A stretch of DNA of 64,000 bases from Chamaecrista fasciculata (lineage: Eukaryota > Streptophyta > Magnoliopsida > Fabales > Fabaceae). The position numbers and the translations under genes are program-made. Shown one piece after another: positions 12,301 to 23,391 of this stretch (the first letter of the stretch is position 1; each line of letters opens with the position of its first letter). Where the stretch lies: positions 160,150 to 224,149 of the forward strand of contig QANZ01002004.1 of assembly GCA_003254925.1 (NCBI GenBank), given 5' to 3'. Below the pieces are notes generated by a model. The model made no database searches, was not told where the DNA came from, and saw only the letters and a program-made list of their open reading frames with translations.

Positions 12301-13704
12301 ATGGCTTCCGCAGCTACAGTTTCGTCTTCCTCCTCCATCTGCAATAGAATCTACAATCTCTACTTCACTCCCTCTTCCTTCTCTATTACCGCCAAATTCC
12401 CTCATAGACCCATATCTCACAAGCCTCTCAACCTCAAATCCCAATTTCCCAATTCCTCTCCTCTCTCACTCTATCATCTTCCTTTGCCTTCGGCTGCCTT
12501 CGATGGATTCGAAGTCGCCCAAGACGCCAATCAAGAGGACCCGCAACCTGAGGAGCCCTTTCAGAAATCAGAAGAAGAACACGAAGACGAAGAGGATGAG
12601 CTAAAGGCATTAGACTCGAACGAAGCAGGCAGGCTCTATGTGGGTAATTTGCCTTATTCATTGACTTCATCCGAGTTAGCTGAAATTTTCGGAGAGTCTG
12701 GTAACGTGGTGTCTGTGGAGGTTGGGAAATTTACTTCTTATTTCCTGTTTCATTTATAAACTGCAATCCTAGGTATCTAATTCTCTCGATTGGGCGTATT
12801 TTGTGAATTTGGATTCTGTAGATCGTATATGATCGCGTTACGGACAGAAGCAGAGGATTTGCGTTTGTCACAATGGGGAGCGAAGAAGATGCCAAAGAAG
12901 CAATTCGAATGTTTGATGGCTCTGTAAGTTTCACTTCCATTAACTTGTATAAATCCAACTCAACACATGCAAATGTTAAATGGAATATTGTTATTGTATG
13001 AGTAGTCACAAAATCAATCCTGAAACATAACCCCATAAGAATTCGAGAAAGAATATGATGATAACCAATGAGTGGCGCTACACTTTCCAATTTGTATTTG
13101 AAATGAAAACGTTGAGTCTGTCTACAAATGAAGCAAAGTTCAATTCTAATCTGCAGCAAATAGGAGGAAGGACAGTGAAGGTGAACTTTCCAGAAGTGCC
13201 AAAAGGAGGTGAAAGGTTGGTAATGGGACCAAAAATAAGGAACAATTACAAAGCCTTCGTAGACAGCCCTCACAAGATATATGCAGGAAACCTTGGTTGG
13301 GGATTAACATCACAAGGTCTAAGAGATGCTTTTGCTGGGCAGCCAGGCTTTCTGAGTGCCAAAGTCATCTATGAGAGGGACACTGGACGGTCTCGAGGTT
13401 TTGGGTTTGTGACTTTTGAAACTGATGAGGATGTTAGGGCTGCTTTAAGTGCTATGGATGGCGTGGTAAGAACAAATGAACAATCTTTTTTGGTTTCTCT
13501 TTCTTTCTTGAGTGTCTGAATGATTATGCACAACCTAACTACTTTGTTTGCAAATGTAATGTGTTTTTCCAGGAAGTTCAAGGCCGGGCTTTGCGGTTGA
13601 ATTTGGCTGCAGATAGGACATCTGCATCATCTCCTCCATTGATAAGGGACAATGCAGAAGATAATGTTGAGAACTCAGAATTGGTATCAAGCATTAGCAC
13701 ATGA
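12301..13704 (+). CDS. CP33: Chloroplast 33-kDa-type ribonucleoprotein with two RRMs (CP33)
   Basis: Four exons give 320 aa: 12301-12720, 12822-12923, 13157-13465 and 13573-13704. The first about 60 residues are Ser/Pro/basic and almost free of acidic residues, as expected for a chloroplast transit peptide. An acidic stretch follows (about 80-104). RRM1 has RNP2 LYVGNL at 112-117 and RNP1 RGFAFVTM at 151-158. RRM2 has RNP2 IYAGNL at 215-220 and RNP1 RGFGFVTF at 254-261. The linker resembles recalled Arabidopsis CP33. Such proteins bind chloroplast mRNAs in the stroma and support their stability and editing. The intron inside RRM1 sits at VE|IVYD, with donor GTTGGG. The product ends at TGA 13702-13704. 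Confidence 0.93.
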
Positions 13705-14648
13705 GTTTTGCCACTAAAAAATGCTTAATTTTCTGTCTTCCTGCATAGTTATATTAGCCAGATTGGTATATAGAGACTACACCTCCAGGCAGTTGTGGTA
13801 TGTATGCCTTGGACAGATAGTGAGCATGTTTTAAAGATTCGATGTTTAATTAAATTCCATAGTTTTGTGACTATCGAATTCTGGCTTATCTTAAGTCTAA
13901 TGGCCACATATTTTGATTTTGTCCCCTTAGTGGATAATTCTGTCTATTCAAAATGTGCTGCTGGTTGAGTAACATCATGCTAACCCTCCTTTCATCACCC
14001 CTTCGCATCAAAAGGCAATTATTTCTTCGCAGTGGATGATCCTTTGGTTATTTCTAAAGGATAATATTCTTCAAGATTTTCACCAAATTGAACTTAAAAA
14101 ATTTAAATATTACGTTTCGTCAAGTTTTCTTGTATCTTGTTGGGAATCTTAATTTCTCTTGATATTTAACTTACAAAATTTGAGCGATACTATCTGAAAA
14201 CTACTCAGGAAAGTTTACTTGGACTGTCTAGACAAAAAGTTTCTTGTCATAAATCTAAAATCTTTACACCAAACACATCTTCATTGGGTTTGGTTTGCGT
14301 TGGATAGATATAGTGACATACATGATACATGTTGTAAAAAGAAAAATGGAAATAAAACATAGTCCATATCCAACTTGAGAAACGGTGACAGAGGTGATGC
14401 AGAAAGATTGGCTTCGCATCATGAAGCGCAAGGGACGGCACATAATCATATTGTAAACAATAATCTGTCACTCGTAAGATTGCTCTCTGGGTGGTCGCTT
14501 AGCTGTTTCACTTTGACCTAAGGGACAGTACTTGACAATCCAATTTCACCTCAAGAATCTAACTCATGGCTTTTTCAATAAAAGTGAGGGAGTGGAGAAC
14601 TGAAAAGCCCACAGCTAATCAATGAACAGAGTACAGCGGCCTAAAAAA
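13705..14648. other. 3' regions of two convergent genes
   Basis: CP33 (+) and the TatD gene (-) converge here. The interval should hold both 3' UTRs. No open frame with family resemblance or repeat was seen; the short minus-strand frames at 14247-14471 are probably chance. Confidence 0.5.
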
Positions 14649-16164
14649 CTACGAAGTAATATTACCAGCCAGAAGAGAATCTGCTGCAGAGTCTAAGTCA
14701 TGAGGGAAAAAAACCCTGCAAAGCAAATAATCTTATGAGCCCTCCACATTCCCATAATAACGCATTAAAAATTTAAAATGCAGCCAAAGCAAAGGGAGAT
14801 AATATCCCATGGGATTTTTTATTCTAATAACATATTTTAGAGAAGAAATCTTGTCTGCATTGAGGTTTTGAAGACATTTTCAATAAGGTGTAGTTTATCT
14901 GAGTTCAGATAGATCTGTTTTACAAGAAAGATTTGAAGAGGAAAACAAATGCAAAAAATGATAAGCTACAATGGCAAAAATTCCAAAACAGATCCATTTT
15001 ACAATATCGGAATGTTAATTTTAACAGTAAAAACAGAGGAGAGCTATAAGTCAGAGTAAGAATATATATATATATATATATATATTTATAAACAAAAAAT
15101 CACTCAGTTATTCTTCACTTTCAAAAGAGTGCTCCACCATCACAAAAATTAATTTAGGATCAGTTTAATGATTCCACAAGTGACAACCATAGAAACTAGT
15201 TGGAAAATACATTACCTGCAAGTGTTGTGGTACAATGTCTCACTGAGTTTGCCAATGTCGTTGATGCCTTTACAGCCAGCAACCACCTCAAGAACTTGCC
15301 TGGAAAATTACAGTCATAATGTTAAAAGAAAAAAAGATAACTCTGCACTTAAGTTAAAACTACTTAGAATAAGTCTAAGGTAGTTACCAATTGCAAAATA
15401 TGATGTCAAACTGACTAGATACTAAATGTTGGTTAAAACTAGAAAACTCCAGCATTCCTTACTACATTTATAAACACCAGAAGAATACTTATAAGTTCAT
15501 TTGAAAATTAGAAAGCTCCAATATTCCTAACTACAATTATAACCACTGGAAGAAGTCTCTTTATGTAATTCTTAATAGTACCACAATGACGTGAATGCCA
15601 CTACACTTAATCAAACTAGAAACTGACAGAAATATGGAGTAACTACATACCTAACTAAACAAGGTTCATTGCGGCCTTTGACAATGCACTCTTGATCATA
15701 CTTCTCTTTCTTTTTAGAAGGCCACTTGGATTTAACAAACCCAACCCCTGCATGAGTGTTCTTGATTTCACAATATGGCGAGTCTGTTTCAATCATCATT
15801 CTCTCATTAGGAATGCCCTTCATAACATCAAGGTTCTCAGTTGTCTTCAGAGAGCAGCCATTTATGCCTGTCACAGTACCACCACATAAGTTACCATGAG
15901 TAAGATTCAAATGGAATTTGAGCATTCAATTATAATAATCGTGGATCTGAAAAATACAAATTTAGGCTACCAAATTAGCTAAGAAATAGATCAGTTAGGT
16001 TGCAGAAGACAAAGGAAAAGCCATTAGTGGAAAATAGAAATTACACCCCAGATCCACTAACCATTGTTCTAAAAACTGGACTAACCTTCAATAAGTTGAA
16101 CTATGAAGTAACCTGACTATAGGTTCATTTAGCCTATATAGACCGAAACCAGTCAAAGTACCCC

Positions 16165-16196
<32 letters not shown>

Positions 16197-18452
16197 CTCT
16201 ATTTCTTCTCTAAACTCTCTATTTTACTTCCCCTTTTTTGTTTTTAACCCCTTTCATGTATTATTAGTATGTTACATGATATTTGTGATATAACTCAATT
16301 AAACTCATCTTTTAGTAACCGGATATAATAGAGTTAATAATGTTGAACTGATTAACTTACCAATGTACATATTATCAAATGAGAGAAGCTTAACACAATC
16401 CTCAGCGCTGCCAGTAAATGAATGGGCTACTCCAGCAGTGAACCTGTCATAAAAATGGAAACAATGATGTCCATTTAATTTCTACTGCTGATGAATACAA
16501 ACAATAGAAACACATTTAGTTTTTATGTTTGAATCTAAGGTATATATGGGCTTTGATGTACAAGGCCAAGGATATAAAAATGAACTTAAGGTTATTCCTT
16601 ATATGCAAATGATATTATTGCTATATTGTATGAGCTGTCATATCATACCTATCCTTATTTCTCTCAACTAATTCACAGAAATCTGCTGCAGCTGCTCGCA
16701 TGTGCAAAAACATTGGCAGTTTTGTGATATATGCTAATTCAAATTGCCTCTCAAAATACCTTGCTTTCACAATGGAAAAAAATATCAATGAGATGATATT
16801 AATAACTTAAGGAAATAACAAAAAAAGAAAAGCCATAATGTATCTAAAAACACTTATTCTATAACAACGTACTTCTTTTGAATCTCTGCAGGGCAAAAAT
16901 GAAGCCTGTCGTAGTCTAATCCACATTCTCCAACAGCAACCACCTTGCATTAGAAAACCAAAGCTATTATTCCCAAAAGATAAGATATCATTACTGGGTA
17001 CTAGTTTCCTTTATCTCTAGACTTAAGGATACCTTTCCTTTCTGAATTCCCTCTTTAGCCAATGACAATAGGGCCTGAAAATGATTTTCTGGATCTCCGC
17101 TATCCTCAAATTCCTGAATCAATACATGTCATTTAAAATCACTTCAATTCAAAACACACATTCAGATAAATTTTCTGAAGAAGGAAGCAACCTTACAACG
17201 TGTTGGATGCACACCAACCGTGCAGAAAAGTCGTCCTATATTCAAAATAATTAGTCAATAAATGGACGAAGAGACAAATTTTCCATTTTAAAGGATACAC
17301 AGAAAAGATAGAAAAGGTAGCATGAATAAACCATCTGTTTCTGCAATTGCAAGAGCTTCCCTTGATTCCTCAAGAGACCCACCTGTTACCTGCAACGTAC
17401 AAAACAAGTCCACACAGGGAGACGGTGAGACCTGAGACCCATCACACCTCATGAGGGATCAAATTTAAGTCCATTAGACATACTGTATATTTGTATGCAA
17501 AAATAACATATAAACAGTAATCACACTCCTCTTGTTTAATGTTTTAGAGATTTATGACATGGTTTTTCCTATTTTGGGATTTCTTAACACTTGATAGTGT
17601 CATCCTCATTCATGGAAAGGCATCTTGAGTAGGAACAACAGATTCTTCCATCCCAGGCAAGTTCTTCTATACTGCCACTGTGCAAGAAATTCACACATTT
17701 GGGAGATCTTCAACAAATTTTAGCATTTGAATCTATGGTTATCACTTTAACGGATTCCCAAAGACCTCTTAATGGTTAACGAGTCTTGGGGTTTCACAGA
17801 TGTCCCAATTCAAGAATATAGTATCCTCTAAAAGAGAAGAAATATGAACAACAGACCCCCCCCCCGTAGCCAAACCTTAATTTCTTTTCAATTTTTATCA
17901 AAAAAAGTCTTCAAATTTCTATATTATGGGTTTCATCCTTCACTTAACTTGCTCCACCACGGTCCATGAATTAAAACTATATCTTTTAGCATTTCACATC
18001 TCAGAAACTAAATTAGAGACAAAATAAAAGCTAGCAGCGAAGAAAACTTTATAAAATGGAGAAAGGAGAAAGAAAGAGAAATATAATTAGGATATAGTGT
18101 ACAATAATTCGGTCGACCCCAGCACTCCAAGCTCTGCTCAAAACCGTTGCAATATCGGAGACGTGACATTGCTTGCCGTTGTAGATTCCTTTAAACATTC
18201 CATCTGGGGGAGAAGTGGGGTGTTCGAAAAAAAAAATTAAAATTATAGAGAAAATAACAAAAACGGAGTGTGATTACTGATTAATTGCCCAAAAAGTGTT
18301 TGATAAAATGCCAGACCTGTGAAGTTGACGGCTATATCTGCATCGGTTGCGCAAGAGAAGATTAGTATAAACCTTAAAGCTTAATCGTGAGAGTGAATCC
18401 GCAGGTTAATTAGTGTACACAGTAACTTACCAATCATTCGAATAGTTGCCAT
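14649..18452 (-). CDS. TatD-family metal-dependent hydrolase (putative deoxyribonuclease)
   Basis: Twelve exons give 319 aa: 18431-18452, 18317-18337, 18103-18203, 17332-17389, 17192-17235, 17033-17113, 16873-16943, 16649-16759, 16361-16443, 15651-15867, 15216-15299 and 14649-14715. All are GT-AG and phases close exactly. The protein has the TatD TIM-barrel signature: GECGLDYD with E115, FLHMRAA with H152, VAHSFTG with H177 and ETDSPY with D226 as metal ligands. The usual N-terminal DxHxH metal site is altered here to DIAVNF (8-13), as I recall for eukaryotic TATDN1-like proteins. TatD proteins are 3'-5' exonucleases or endonucleases linked to DNA repair and DNA fragmentation. No targeting signal is obvious. 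The first two exons are only 22 and 21 nt. Confidence 0.92.
16165..16192. repeat. (TA)n microsatellite in a TatD intron
   Basis: About 14 TA units lie in the intron between exons 9 and 10 of the TatD gene. A similar tract lies at 15062-15086 in the last intron but one region. Confidence 0.8.
17856..17865. repeat. Homopolymer C10 in a TatD intron
   Basis: Ten consecutive C residues lie in the intron between exons 3 and 4 of the TatD gene. Length may be unreliable in the assembly. Confidence 0.7.
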
Positions 18453-19502
18453 GCGATGCTTCAGCTCAGATAAGAATTTCGTAAACAATGGCAAATAGCA
18501 AGAAGCCGCTTAGCTTTTTACTTCCCATTTACAAAAGGATTTCGGATTTCCGCGATTTTTTTTTTTTATTATTATTCAAATTGTAATTTTGATAGGGTTT
18601 AGGGTGAAGTGCAGCTTTTTATTTTTTATAAATATTAGTCCCTACATATTTTTACTTTTTGATTTTAATAATTAAGTAAGATTATATTTTTTAAAATTAC
18701 GTTAAATTTAAATCCACATATTTCTATCTTTCTTATTTTAAATTGAAATGTAATGAATTTAAAACTATGAATTACTTAATTTTAAATATTTAAAATCTAA
18801 TTGGTATCTTTATAAATTTTAATGACTAATTATATATATATATTATTTTTAAGATATATAATTCCAATTAATCCAAAACTTCTCAAATGGCATAATATGT
18901 CACATCACATATAAACATTGTTTTATTAGCTACTTTTTTTTTCGTAACCATAAGTCTTACATATTTAAAATACGGCTTAAGTGCACTTTTNGGACCAAAA
19001 TTGCAACAAAAAAAGTTATGGGACCAAAATGAAACCTTTATCATAGTTATGGGACCAAAAGTGCACTTAAGCCTTTAAAATACTAAAAGGAAAAAAATTA
19101 ATTCAACAACACATTAAAAAGTTTATTTATAATGGCTAAATTAGAATATTGATTACAAATCTTTTTAAATTACAAAAACAAAATAATTTAACAGTTACAG
19201 TTAGATAATGGAAAGCCATTAAAATCACTTCCCAAAAAGAAAGCCATTAAAATCACTTCCCAAGAACAGAACAGATGCAGGGTGATCAGGTTTAATAACA
19301 AAAAGAAAGCCAAAATACAAACACTATAATCAAATTAACAAAAACTATCAACATTTTTGGGAAATCCAATATAGGTGAAACCTGATGCTGAGTGTAACTG
19401 TATAACTGTGAAGGGTAACTGTATAACTGTATAAGTGTGTAACTGTATAACTGTGTCCTTGATGCCCTATGAGTATGACTATGAGAAACAGATCAAATTA
19501 AT
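18453..19502. other. Spacer between TatD and the SYP12-like gene
   Basis: The TatD promoter and leader lie at the left. The rest is AT-rich and contains the 100-bp MITE at 18974-19073 and a short tandem repeat of GAAAGCCATTAAAATCACTTCCCAA-like words at about 19209-19263. The tail (19380-19460) repeats 'aactgtataactgt' and probably belongs to the syntaxin 3' UTR. Confidence 0.5.
18974..19073. mobile_element. 100-bp MITE with 10-bp target-site duplication
   Basis: The terminal inverted repeats are GGCTTAAGTGCACTTTTNGG at the left and its complement CCAAAAGTGCACTTAAGCC at the right. The element is flanked by the perfect 10-bp direct repeat TTTAAAATAC at 18964-18973 and 19074-19083. A 9-11 bp duplication is typical of Mutator-like elements. 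It has no coding capacity. The N at 18991 lies in the left inverted repeat. Confidence 0.85.
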
Positions 19503-20408
19503 CTACTTTCTTAAAATGAAGGGGAGAAGTATAATTAAGATGACAATAAGGAGTATGATTGCAAAACAAGTGCATTTGCGTTTGCTTTTCTGGTGCTTCT
19601 TTGCAATCTCCAGCTGGTGGGTCCCACGGCTGACGAACGAGTTAGCTCGTGCCATTTGGCTCTCTATATCGTCTAGGTTTTCACCTTGATAATTCACCAA
19701 AACTGCCATGTCCATGAACAATTGATTCAGCTCCTTCAGATACCTCTCTATCTCTCTCATCGCTTCATGCCTCTCTTGAATCTCACTTATCGTTTCCAAA
19801 ACGCTAGCCCTCCCTTGCTGCTGAATCGCTTTTTTCAAGAATGTCTCGCTCTCGCCGGAAGAAATTAAGAGATCTAGGGTTTTCTCGTCGGGATTCTCGC
19901 CGGTGACCGCGAAATACCTTCTTTCCACGGATTCTCTGTACTCCGACGATATCTTTTCTCTGAGATTATTGAAGCTCTCCATCGAGTGTTTCAGCTTCTT
20001 TCTTAACCCGCTCACCACGGAGCTCCGAGTCCGGTCGGAGGATGAACCGGGTCCGAAACCCGGTAAAACCCGGGTGGCTTGGTTGGACCGGTCCAGTGCT
20101 TCTAATTGGACCTTGATGAGCTTGGCTTTTTGGAGAGTGAGTGCCACGTCAGCGTCCATGCGAGAGCGAAGGTTCTTGACGGCGACGGCGTTATGAATGG
20201 TTTTGCTGTTTTCGTGGGAGTCACGGAGGATACGGTTTAGGCGTTCTAGCTCCTTCAATTCGTCTTTAACGAACTCTACTTCTGAGAAGAATTTGTCGAG
20301 GTTGACGCCGTCAGACGTCGCCGTCATCTGGATCACGTGCTGGTGGTTTTCCGGCGAGACTTGGTCGCTACGGTAGCCGGAGGTTTTGGGGGAGAACAAA
20401 TCGTTCAT
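19503..20408 (-). CDS. Plasma-membrane Qa-SNARE syntaxin, SYP12 group (SYP122-like), intronless
   Basis: A single exon encodes 301 aa with the full syntaxin layout. It has an N-terminal MNDLF start, a three-helix Habc region from about residue 35 with NLDKFF and the [10 protein letters not shown] motif, then the SNARE helix (about 205-265: IQERHEAM...[14 protein letters not shown]). The zero-layer Gln sits in NYQG. A C-terminal membrane anchor follows (about 278-299, Ile/Leu-rich, preceded by Lys and Cys). It should mediate vesicle fusion at the plasma membrane. It lies 3 kb from a second SYP121-like gene in the same orientation. Unlike that copy it has no intron, lacks the FxRF motif near the N terminus, and lacks the Gly/Pro-rich tail after the anchor. 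SYP122-like is a positional and motif inference. Confidence 0.9.
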   Translation of the reverse strand: MNDLFSPKTSGYRSDQVSPENHQHVIQMTATSDGVNLDKFFSEVEFVKDELKELERLNRILRDSHENSKTIHNAVAVKNLRSRMDADVALTLQKAKLIKVQLEALDRSNQATRVLPGFGPGSSSDRTRSSVVSGLRKKLKHSMESFNNLREKISSEYRESVERRYFAVTGENPDEKTLDLLISSGESETFLKKAIQQQGRASVLETISEIQERHEAMREIERYLKELNQLFMDMAVLVNYQGENLDDIESQMARANSFVSRGTHQLEIAKKHQKSKRKCTCFAIILLIVILIILLPFILRK

Positions 20409-21829
20409 GTCTTGGGTTTAAGAGAATTACGCTTACAAAATTAATTATAAGGTGTCTTATATGCTCAACAATCTTCTGCACTAGGTGACACTGGTACACA
20501 AAAATGTGGGTGAGAAATTAAGGTTCTTTTAAAGCAGAAGAGAAGATGATTAATGGAAGTGGGAAGAGAAGACTGGTCAAATGGAAGATTTGTCACTTGT
20601 GAGAGAGAGACATTGCAGAGACTAATTAATGATCATTAACAGGTCAAAGAATAAAAAAAACAGGGTTGGGAAAACAGAGATGAGACATATGGGTACATAG
20701 GAAATTTCCTTCATTTATTATTTTTCTCCGAAAATAAAATACAAAGAGGAAGGACCACTTAGAAAATTAAATTGGCACCAAATTAAATAAAGGAAGGTAG
20801 AGCTAGCGGGAGAAACCGTTACTAGTGTGAGCTGACTTATAAGTTTATTCTCTGCGTACGATATTGGAATGTAGTACTGCGTACCAAGCTGAAGAAGTTT
20901 CCGATGCTTGTGTGGGGTTACAAGTTATTGAGATAATACGATGATGACGAAAAGAATAGGCAAATATAGAGATGAGACTTAGTCGAATATCGTTGAAGGA
21001 ATTTGTTGTACACGTAAATGTTTGCCATTTCTTCTCGCCATGCAGATGATATTGTTCGTTAAGTAGAAAGCGAAAGCTACACGAAAGTCTCAACTTTTGT
21101 TAAGTCGAGTTCGAAAGTACCATTGTCTGGTAAAAAAGGTGTCCTTCCCAGGGTGATTCGTGAATTGGCATGGGACTAAAGTAAACGATGCCTCATGATT
21201 CATGAAAACATTGCGCGCATATGGGTATCACATATACAACATGATTTTCTTGATTTAGAAAAAGAAAAATCCTTTTTTGTTAAAAGAAAAGCAGTATTAG
21301 GTTGATTCTTAACGTTTATACACTTTTAGCAAGAGCCCCCCACCCCAAAACAAAAAGCACGAATTTTCACTCAAATTATATTGAAATTACAATTAGAAAA
21401 CTCTATTGATAATTTCCTTAACGTGATTTTAAAGCATCATTTTTACGACATATAGCTAGGTAGAAGTGCCATTCTAGTATTTCGTCTGGTTAATTTAACT
21501 TAGAGTTACAGATTAGTCTAATTAATTGAAAAGAAATAATCTAATTGGCGTTTTAGTTACTTCCCATCTAAGAAAAATTGATGTTTGGAAGTTGGAAAGA
21601 TAGACAGCCTAATCCGCGAGATTAAGCGCAGTTGTGAAAGAGATAACTCATTTTTTACGTTAGGGCTACTTATGACAAATGTATATAGACTTTGCATAGA
21701 GGATTAAATTTGCTACTCATCCTTCTTAGTTTCTTATTTTTCCTTTGTACTATCAAGCCCTCTCTTTGATGATCATAGAACAATACAAAAAGGAAAGAAA
21801 ATCGGAAATGGCCAAGTATGTGCTGACTG
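20409..21829. other. Upstream region of the SYP12-like gene
   Basis: This should contain the promoter of the minus-strand syntaxin. I see no other gene. The frame at 20845-21093 (-) is short and unrelated to known families. Confidence 0.5.
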
Positions 21830-22092
21830 GTGCTGCCTTCATTTTGGTCTTTGAAAGATCATTGAACTAACAACTCGGTCCCTGAAAGATTGAAATGTAT
21901 AATTTAGTCCCTGAAAGATCAAAATGGTATACTAATTAATCCTTTTTATGGACTAAATAATATACCGTTTTAATCTTTTAGGGACTAAAAAGTATACTAT
22001 TTTGATCTTTCAGGGACTAAATTGTATATTTCAATTTTTCTGGGACCAAATTGTTAGTTTACTTTACATTATATGTGATGCATTTTGCCTAA
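21830..22092. mobile_element. Foldback DNA element (MITE-like)
   Basis: The two halves are inverted copies. AACTAACAACTCGGTCCCTG... then TAATTTAGTCCCTGAAAGATC at the left return as complements at the right (21970-22065). The right end reads GATGCATTTTGCC, a terminus style seen in plant Mutator-like elements. No target-site duplication could be fixed. Confidence 0.6.
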
Positions 22093-22136
22093 AAAGTTGA
22101 AAAAGAATGTGTTATTTTGTTGTTAAAAAAAAAAAA

Positions 22137-22201
22137 TTCAACCCGCTGGTTCAACCCAACCCAACCCGCAGTTTTGCGGGTTGGGTTGGTTCGGGTTGAA
22201 T
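22137..22201. repeat. Long hairpin built from CAACCC / GGGTTG units
   Basis: TTCAACCCG...CAACCCAACCCGC is followed, after a short AGTTTT loop, by GCGGGTTGGGTTGGTTC and GGGTTGAA. A further run of CAACCCAACC and GCGGGTTGGGC follows up to about 22260. Related words (AACCCAACCCGC, TTTGCAGGTT) recur at 26128-26500. It looks like part of a repeat family rather than telomeric DNA, since the unit is not TTTAGGG. Confidence 0.6.
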
Positions 22202-22559
22202 TTTAGAAAATACATAACTCAACCCAACCCAACCTGCGAATTGATGTGCGGGTTGGGCTTGGATTTTCCCTCAGCCCACCCCAACCCAGCCCACGCTCAC
22301 CCCTACCATGTCTATTGTCTTCTTCCTCTTCGACGGCAACGACCTAGAACGGCGACGGTAATGACGATGACNTGGGTTCAAAATTCTCAACCCGCACACC
22401 CGCAGTCAAAGGCAATGACGGCGACGGCAAGATCGCTCACCATCGAACTCCATTGATGGAGCTTGGAACCTCCATTAATGGAGCTTCAAAGCTCCAGAAC
22501 GAAGCTCCATCCTGGAGCAACTTTTTTTTAGGGTTTAGAAAAAAAATATTATTTTGGCC

Positions 22560-22808
22560 CCTGTCATTAAGTTTTTTATTTCATATGAGTCCCTGAAACA
22601 AATGAACAGGGACCTTTCTTTAAATAAAAAAAGTAATCTTGTGGTGATTGTGAGAAAGACATTTTAGTCATTTTCTTTTTATATTTATTTTACTTTCCCT
22701 TCTATATCTTTCTATACCAAACATTTTAAATTTTTACTTACTTTACATTCCCTGCCTTATTTTTTTCCTTTCCCTCGTTGCCTTTACTTTACCTCCAAAC
22801 GGACCCAA
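22560..22808. mobile_element. End of a DNA transposon related to the one at the window start
   Basis: The stretch ends in tttactttac, then ccaaacggaccc, matching the terminus at 1-265 in sequence and word order (ctataccaaaca..., ctttactttac..., CCAAACGGA). The opposite terminus was not found, so the left limit is approximate. Confidence 0.4.
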
Positions 22809-23391
22809 AGTAATATTTTTTTCCGATCTCCAGGACTTCGCGGGAGCTCATTCCTCTGTTAGGTGGTACAAGCATTTGTGTCTTTGGAAGGAAGAGAATA
22901 TTCTATTTTTAATCTCTTAAAACACATTTCAATTGTTCTGTTATTTTAATCTCTTAAAAAAATATTCTATTTTTTTAATTTTAAAACTCATTAATAAGTA
23001 AAGGATAATGGAATAAAACAAGTTCTTATTTTTCAAACTAAACAACTGTATTTAGAAAACATAACCAATCCCTATATATATATATATATATATATATCAT
23101 ACAGACTCAGTACAGGTAAGGTAAGGATCCCAAAAGGAATACATGTATATATATACATTAGCCACCAAAAGTGAATGCAAATTGCAAACTGATCCTCCGT
23201 ATAAATTAGTTACAGAAAAAGAAAGCAACAAGCTACGTCAACATTAGAGGCTTCAACTTCCACCTTCCCAAATTATTCTCTCTACATCCTAAAGCATGAA
23301 GCTCTAGTTTGATAGCAAAATCAACGAAACCAGCAACCATCGCAATCTAAATTACTAAGAAATAGAATAAACTCTTAATTCTAAAGGTTAA
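22809..23391. other. 3' flank of the SYP121 gene
   Basis: A (TA)n tract lies at 23073-23098. The part nearest 23391 is probably the SYP121 3' UTR. No other feature was seen. Confidence 0.45.

Noticed and set aside
19503..20408. Intronless syntaxin as a processed retrocopy
   Set aside because: No poly(A) remnant or flanking duplication was found next to it, and the frame is intact. Intron loss by another route remains open.
22137..22310. Interstitial telomere repeat
   Set aside because: The unit is CAACCC, not the plant telomere unit TTTAGGG/CCCTAAA.
22181..22456. 91-codon plus-strand frame with Pro/His-rich sequence
   Set aside because: It spans the CAACCC repeat and contains an N; no family match.
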